A DNA stretch of 23,570 bases from Selaginella moellendorffii. Lineage: Eukaryota > Streptophyta > Lycopodiopsida > Selaginellales > Selaginellaceae. Both the position numbers and the translations under genes were made by a program. A model generated the notes under the pieces. It was not told the origin of the DNA. It ran no database searches and saw only the letters and a list, made by a program, of their open reading frames with translations. The DNA is taken from positions 78,618 to 102,187 of the forward strand of contig NW_003314360.1 in NCBI RefSeq assembly GCF_000143415.4, read 5' to 3'. Positions 17,843 to 23,570 of this stretch are shown one piece after another. Positions within the stretch are counted from its first letter, which is position 1. Every line of letters starts with the position of its first letter.

Positions 17843-17968
17843 CACGTGGTTTTGACCCTTTATCCTATGGTGATTTACCATAGGATAACACCACGAAGCG
17901 GAACCTAAACCCTCTTTGTGCCACGTGACAGATGCCACGTGTCACATGCCACGTGTCCATGCCATGTG
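17843..17968. promoter_or_regulatory. G-box (CACGTG) array in LTR 'L'
   Basis: CACGTG occurs at 17843, 17922, 17936 and 17950, with a decayed CATGTG at 17963. The three at 17922-17955 are exactly 14 bp apart in repeats of the form GCCACGTGNCANAT. CACGTG with this context binds plant bZIP and bHLH factors (ABA, light and stress responses). Confidence 0.6.
17860..17888. repeat. Perfect 12-bp hairpin in LTR 'L'
   Basis: TTATCCTATGGT, a 5-nt loop (GATTT), then ACCATAGGATAA. Both arms are identical to those at 2355-2383 in the solo copy. Confidence 0.8.
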
Positions 17969-18983
17969 TCCTTAGGAACCCAAGGTTCAGGGCCTTGGGC
18001 CACTGAACGAAGGAACAGTGCCAAACTCCCAAGCACGAAGCCAAGGAGTGACGGAACCGAGCCACGGAGCAACTCCCGAGCATAAAGCCCAAGGAGCGAA
18101 GGGACAGGAGCCCGAAGCGACTTGGAACAGTCCTAGAGTAACCAGCATCCCAATGCTAGGACCAGCACGCAAAACGGAGCCAAACGGAGTCTGGCGCTAT
18201 TTCGGCATACCGGTGGCCTAACGCGAGGATATGGGTACTCCACCAACTAGCATGGAATGGAACTTGGGCTTAGACCCAAGCCGGACGCAGAACAAAGACA
18301 GGCACGCAAGCGGGAGCTAGACTATGCCTCAGGTTGGTCGGCCATGCCCAACCTACCCACTATCCCTACTATACATTTGGAACCCCCCACAGCGCCCCCC
18401 CCCTTGAGGAACACACGCTTTGGGCTTTCACCCCAAGCCTCCCTTAGTATCAGGAGTTAGTCTCTGGGACAAGCTCGAAACTTACTAAATATGGAATGTC
18501 CCTAGATTGTGAATTTGGACACGGGACGAACACCGTTGTGTTCAGGCCGATCTCTACATTCCGTAAATGTGCCAAATGAGCAAATCTGGACACTTTCCAT
18601 AAATAGCATTTGGGACAAAAATGAGACTAACACAAAGGGCATGATAGCGAGGGTGTTTGGCAGACACGGTAAGCTATCATCTAGCGATATTGAGGGACTA
18701 GTCTCAATACGCGAGGGTTCTTGTCAAGCTAGTGCAAGACAGAGCAAAAGAGAACTAAAAAGCCAGGCCAAGTATGCTTGGCTGAATAGACACTTAGGAA
18801 TTCCGTCCTTATGCTCATCCGGCCAAGTACAGATGCAAAGTCCAGTTTACTAACACTTGAACAAGACGGGCTAATAAAGGGAACCAGCAATACCGACCTC
18901 CTGCCATCGTGGCAGTAAGGTAAGAGTGTCCGTAAGGACTAGTCGACAGGTAACTTTCGATACCCAAAGTCACATTCGCGACA

Positions 18984-18995
18984 CTCTCCCCCCCT
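18984..18995 (-). other. Likely polypurine tract of the 'L' element
   Basis: Sense (minus) strand AGGGGGGGAGAG abuts the LTR start TGTCGCG. The preceding bases could encode Asp/Glu-rich residues like the end of some gypsy pols, but no longer frame supports that. Confidence 0.6.
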
Positions 18996-21900
18996 AGGGA
19001 AGATCGACGTCCTCGTCGATGCATACTCGAGTCTAGAATACCGCCAAGGAAACAACTCCACAAAAAGTTCACGGTACTCACACTATGTGAGAAATGCACC
19101 AACTTAAATGAGTTAGGGGGCAACTTCTTTGTCTAACGCGGATGCACTACCAGCTCAGACACCTTCCAGCCGTCGCCGACAAGGAAATGACCAACGGAGT
19201 TAGCCACCCTTGCTGCTCTGGGAGTCACCCAGCTTACAAAAGTGTGATATGCCCTGCCCGCAGAGACATAGAGAGAGAAGCCAGAGGCCCCAACCCTCCT
19301 GAGCAAAGAAACCAAACCCGTCGGTAAGGTTTAGATAGACTACTGTAAACAGGCAGTTAGAGTTGTTTACACGGTCACGCCCTTTTAACGGAATAAGGAA
19401 CATCGACAGAGAGGCGGGTTATGTGACCAGTCGACAGTAGCTACCCCATGACTAGAGATTTCAACATGCACACGAAGTGCCGAAGCCAATCTGCCTATAC
19501 TGGCCCAAACTCAAAGATCAATAGATGGACAATATCAAAGTCATAGACAATGATATCTTAGAGTCTTAATTATCAGTGATTATAGTTTAGAGTAGAACAC
19601 AAAAGTATTCTAAGCAAGTTATCATCCGATAAACCAGTATTATAGTAGATAGGAACCACCAAGATCATCAAAATTGGTAAACATAGGATTCACCATCAAA
19701 CAAAATTCAATAGCAAGTATATCATCAAGTAAACTCAATGATAAAGTTTAACTATTAAAGATTGCAGACAGAATGCCAAAAAACTTACAAAAGATAACTC
19801 AAATAACACAAAGTATCATTGACTGATAAGCAAAATGCTCGCGAATGTATTACCCAAAGGAAAGAACATCCAAATCTATCAAAACTCACTCGAGCAACAA
19901 TCAACAGAAGAGAATGAATGTGGGAAGACCAACAAACACTCATTCCTGCCAACTATCACAAAAGCCAATCTGAATAGATCCCAGCCAACAATACCAAGGA
20001 ACTCAAGTTGCCTAAGCAAGTGTTAGCAACATCCTATTGATGTCTCAAACCCAAGAAACCAATCCAGAGCAAACCACAAAGAACATGTGGTATTGCGAAA
20101 AGCCATAAGCCATCAAAGAGAACAACTAATTATCATGAAAGATCATCAATCATTCCATCAATAAAGAGATGCATAATCATCATTGAAGAAAGAATCCACC
20201 ATCCCGAACAATGGCAAATCATTTTAGATCAACGATAATCAAGCAAAACCTTCGACAAGGATAATCAACTTTCCTAGATGATAGTCAATCATCACCAATG
20301 ATTGCTAGATGCAAAAGCCAACTTCAACATTAAAGCTAATGAGCCAAAATGCCTTCCCCAACAACTTCAAACCAATGGAACAATGAGCATAAAACTCAAA
20401 GAACCAAAAGCTCGAAGAAACTTATAGCTAAGTCTTGCCTAATAATGATCACGAGTCTCATAGAAGCAAATTTCAATGCTAAAGAAGAAATCATAGTGTA
20501 ACCCACAATGTCTTCTTCAACACATCCATAAACCATCCAAACTTCATAATGCCAAAGCTAATGAAGAGCATATCTGCATCAATCCAAAAGCTAAGCATAA
20601 CGAAGCTATGCTCAACAAGTGATCACCAAACGATCCTCCATGAATCCATCTATAGCAAGACGTAACTCACTTCATAACAAGCACAAAAAAAGAATCATCA
20701 ATGATCGATATATTCCAACTCAAATCCAAGCAGGATTCAAACATTCCAATATCGATCACTAACTCTTCCACTTGTAGAGTTAGCATAGTCCACGACTGAA
20801 TCACTTTTCAAGGAAAAGCCAAAGCTCAACCCCTACTAAATAATCTCGTCTAGAACACAACTAACTCAAACTTGCCACTCAGTTTGTTTGAACGTCAACA
20901 CAATTGCTAACTAGCAAATGCACAAATGCCAATAACACAAAGTTATGGCCAAATCATCAACACTATCTTCATCGAGAGCAATGAAACTCAATATCATCAG
21001 GATAGATATATCATCTCACTTGAATCTCAACATCAATAATATCAATGACAAGGCATCACCTCAATGCCATCAACATCAGAACAAAGCTAAAAGAAAGCAA
21101 GAGTGTATCACCACTCAAGGCTCTCTAGCAATTAAACTAACCAAGGTCGAAGATACTTTACTCAGCATTCGAGACCAATCCTTCAGCAAAACTCAGTTAC
21201 AAATAACACTTATTCAAGGAGTGAATCACCACATCCAAGACTCAATGAAATCCAACACCACGGACTAAACGTAACCAAATGATATCGACAAAGGTAGAGT
21301 CGATATGCCAACATGGAAAACCCATGTAAGTCTAATGACACGATCCTCCGCAATACCATCCGGTAAAGCAAGCCCATCACTGCTAAATCATCATCGAGCG
21401 AAGAAAGTATTAATAGTCTTTTGACAAAGTCTACAAACAATCACTAGTCGCAAAGCAACTAACAATCACTCTTTCAACTTGCCTTCACAAGACCCAAACA
21501 CTAAACTCATGCCATCGAGTTATATACTTGTCTAATATCCCCAGTTTGAGATAAAGGTTCATGGACAAGCACAAACTAAATGACCACTCAAATCCAATTC
21601 AACCGCGATAAACTTACTAACACGTTTAGCCAATAGCTCTGAGCATGCCTTGAAGAGGCTAGCTATGCATGATCAACACTCAGTCGAAACTAAAGTGAAG
21701 ACCATGAGATAGATCCATATCGGTACACAACCTCCTCATAGACAAAGCTATAGTATGAGTACCAACATCTCAACTTCAAACAACTAAGATGGACATCACC
21801 ATCCTTAGCCAAGGCGCAAAGCCACCAAGACCAAGTCAAGATCAGTGAGAGCTCACTACTCTCATAAAGTCTAACGGAATGCAAGGTGCAACCTGCCACC

Positions 21901-23570
21901 AAGCATAACGCTACAAAAGAAAGGTACAAAGGTCACCTTTCTAGAAAAGCGCAATAGCCACTTTTCTACACCAACTCCAGACTCTATCCAACTCAATTGC
22001 CTTAGCCCTAAAAGTCAGCATCCCTTTCGGGTCGCATCATACAAACTACCTACTAAGGTCTAAGCTAACCGAAGTCAACTCCAACCCTTCACTAGTTTGT
22101 ACTGGCTTACGAAACGGAAAGGTTTTCGGACAAAGTGATCAACAGATCAGCCATTGGAAAAGCCTAAGAACATTTGTGGAAAATTTTCCATCCTAGAGAA
22201 AGAATGACTCTCAGTCTAGGAATACAAACTTTCAAGACTCAACCAACTTCCTCCTACTAACAACTTCACATAAGTTCACCTCAACACAAATTCTCAAGAC
22301 CCAATAGCATGCTTAAGCATTGAACATCTTTGCCCATTTTTCAACATCCAGCACCGACATCCTCAAAATGCAAAGTAAACATCCAAGGCTTGATCACGAA
22401 GACCACATCTTCGGATATCTACATTGCACTAACACTCTTCTTCAACCACTTTCAGGATTTAATGTGAAGCCAAAACACTAACAAAAAAAATGACATGGAA
22501 AATCAAGCTCTAAGGAAAATTCCTCATCACTCGAACAACAATGCCACTTCCACTAACACAAGTGCTAGTGATGTCAATGCCTCAACTACACACCTTCTCC
22601 ATCCAACAATCTACTCCAAGTGCTAACGGATCAACCGATAAGTTATAGCAAGAGAATGCTATAACCTTTTCCAACACCTAACGGGCAAATCCTCAAGGAA
22701 ACAAGGTACCAACATAAGCTTAGCATAATGGACCACCATTGAGAATCCAGTCAAAGCTACTATAATGCTACTTCGTGCAAGTAGACTAGCTTCTCCCATC
22801 AACCACTTTGGGGTTGATCATCATTTACCCAAGCAACTTCGTAAACACATTGCTCATTATCACATGGATATGATATAAATCACAGTGACTTGATCATCAA
22901 TCAAGCAACACTATGAGCAAGGCTTATGTCATTACTTCAAACGTTCATGTGAATATCAAATGCCAACTCGATTCGACAAAATGCAACATAAATGTCACAC
23001 CCCACTGATAGAGATTTACAACACTCAACACCACTAACTTTTGTTCACAACACGGACAAGCTCATGCCACTCTCTTTCCGACCAAACTCAAAACTAAACC
23101 AACACTAGGCTATTCAAGGAGCAATAGCAAGGTTCCCCGGAAAAGAATTGAGCATTGCAACCCAAGTCTCCCAATAGCAAGCCTAGACAAAATGGTATAG
23201 CACTTCATTACTATCCATCCCACAACTCACCATTTGTAAGACCATCATCTCCAATATGCATCAAGGTAGGGATTCTTGATTGCATAATGTGAACACAAGC
23301 AATGAGTCACACCTCATTGCAAATCATCTCTCCAAGAAGAGAAAATGATTTACGTGTTTGATCCTTTGTCCCTGATGACTCTCTTTTCGGTCTCATCTTT
23401 TTGACCAAACCTCAAGCTTGCATTCGCATTGCTTTCAGTTCAATCCAAGAAAAGTTTATGAGAGAGTACGGCAACAATTACTTGAAATCAATAGACTTAT
23501 CCCTACAGTCTTGATTGATCCACTTGTAACTATGCCTAAGAAGGATCCACTAGTGCCGTGCTAACAGCTA
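18996..23570 (-). mobile_element. Interior of the 'L' element: long, strand-asymmetric, apparently non-coding
   Basis: About 4.6 kb without a recognisable pol, gag or other protein on either strand; the longest ORFs are 107 codons or fewer and look random. From about 19500 to 23300 the plus strand is rich in A and C and poor in G, with many CAA, ATC and AAC triplets. A complete gypsy interior would show integrase next to this polypurine tract, and none is visible, so this may be a non-autonomous LARD-type element or a very decayed one. At 22994 the plus strand reads TGTCACACCCCAC, a common start of plant gypsy LTRs, so another LTR could begin there; its end was not found. The far end of the element is outside the window. 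Confidence 0.45.

Larger units (their letters stand above)
17836..18983 (-). mobile_element. LTR of family 'L', 3' LTR of an element running off the window (1148 bp)
   Basis: Inverted counterpart of 1415-2407. On the minus strand it starts TGTCGCGAATGTGAC and ends GTGCGCTACA, with TG/CA termini. Directly upstream on that strand is a purine tract (CTAGGGGGGGAGAG), which fits a polypurine tract, so this is probably the 3' LTR of a minus-strand element whose interior begins at 18984. The left side is the broken RT of the second gypsy copy. It keeps many CpGs lost in the solo copy, so it is younger or less decayed. Orientation is less than certain: a TATA-like CCATAAATAG at 18595-18604 and an upstream G-box array would suit a plus-strand promoter. 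ORFs in it are incidental. Confidence 0.75.

Noticed and set aside
18388-18403. Alternative LTR 'L' start at the internal G9 tract (minus strand TGTGGGGGG after a purine run)
   Set aside because: The unit bounded by 1415/18983 has coinciding ends in both copies and splits the left gypsy pol cleanly, which fits a 1.15-kb LTR better than an internal boundary.
20945-21268. 107-codon plus-strand ORF as a gene
   Set aside because: Its composition simply mirrors the A/C-rich background, it has no motif, and comparable ORFs occur by chance in 4.6 kb.
1-23570. CRISPR arrays, bacterial operons, tRNA or rRNA genes
   Set aside because: No regularly spaced direct repeats, ribosome-binding-site-led gene strings, tRNA cloverleaf or rRNA signatures were seen; everything recognisable is a eukaryotic retroelement.

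Overview
The window looks like nuclear DNA of a land plant with a repeat-rich genome, possibly a gymnosperm or another large-genome lineage. I cannot place it more closely. It carries no intact host gene that I can recognise. It is a nest of LTR retrotransposons: plant-type Ty3/gypsy fragments, miniature TRIM elements with an initiator-Met-tRNA-type primer site, copies of a ~1.15 kb LTR, a foldback element, and one decayed host-like gene with intron-like breaks. Most copies are stop-ridden and show C-to-T decay at CpG, as expected of old methylated plant repeats.

Layout. ~460-2911: a plus-strand Ty3/gypsy pol fragment (RT, then RNase H), split at 1415-2407 by a solo LTR of family 'L'. 2917-3431: a 13-bp tandem repeat and a ~295-bp foldback element. 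3598-6013: a decayed gene of unknown family. 6322-12137: a TRIM LTR on the plus strand, split by a nearly complete minus-strand Ty3/gypsy chromovirus (6488-12104) with LTRs, TSD, gag, pol and chromodomain. 12138-15003: TRIM leader, then sequence with no recognisable gene. 15008-17835: a second, decayed gypsy pol on the minus strand, split by a complete 581-bp TRIM (16224-16804). 17836-18983: a second copy of LTR 'L' in inverted orientation. 18984-23570: the strand-asymmetric, apparently non-coding interior of that element, running off the window.

The most interesting object is the chromovirus at 6488-12104. Its protein motifs resemble the Tf1/sushi group, known mainly from fungi and vertebrates, more than the usual plant chromovirus clades. 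Three cis signals fit that reading. (1) There is no tRNA-type primer site after the 5' LTR. Instead 16 bases there are perfectly complementary to the predicted 5' end of the element's own transcript, 29 nt downstream of a TATA box, which is the layout of Tf1-type self-priming. (2) gag and pol overlap in the -1 frame, with the slippery heptamer GGGAAAC, a 6-nt spacer and a foldable two-stem pseudoknot, the same heptamer used by the sushi-derived mammalian gene PEG10. (3) The C-terminus carries a chromodomain with its aromatic cage. A perfect 5-bp TSD (ACCTC), and the empty site visible in the two TRIM LTRs at 16.2-16.8 kb, show that the element is truly integrated in this genome.

Order of events inferred from nesting: gypsy fragments first, then TRIM and LTR 'L' insertions into them, with the Tf1/sushi-like element entering a TRIM LTR late (its LTRs differ by about 7 substitutions and one 18-bp indel). 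All identities are eye estimates; no alignment or database search was run.
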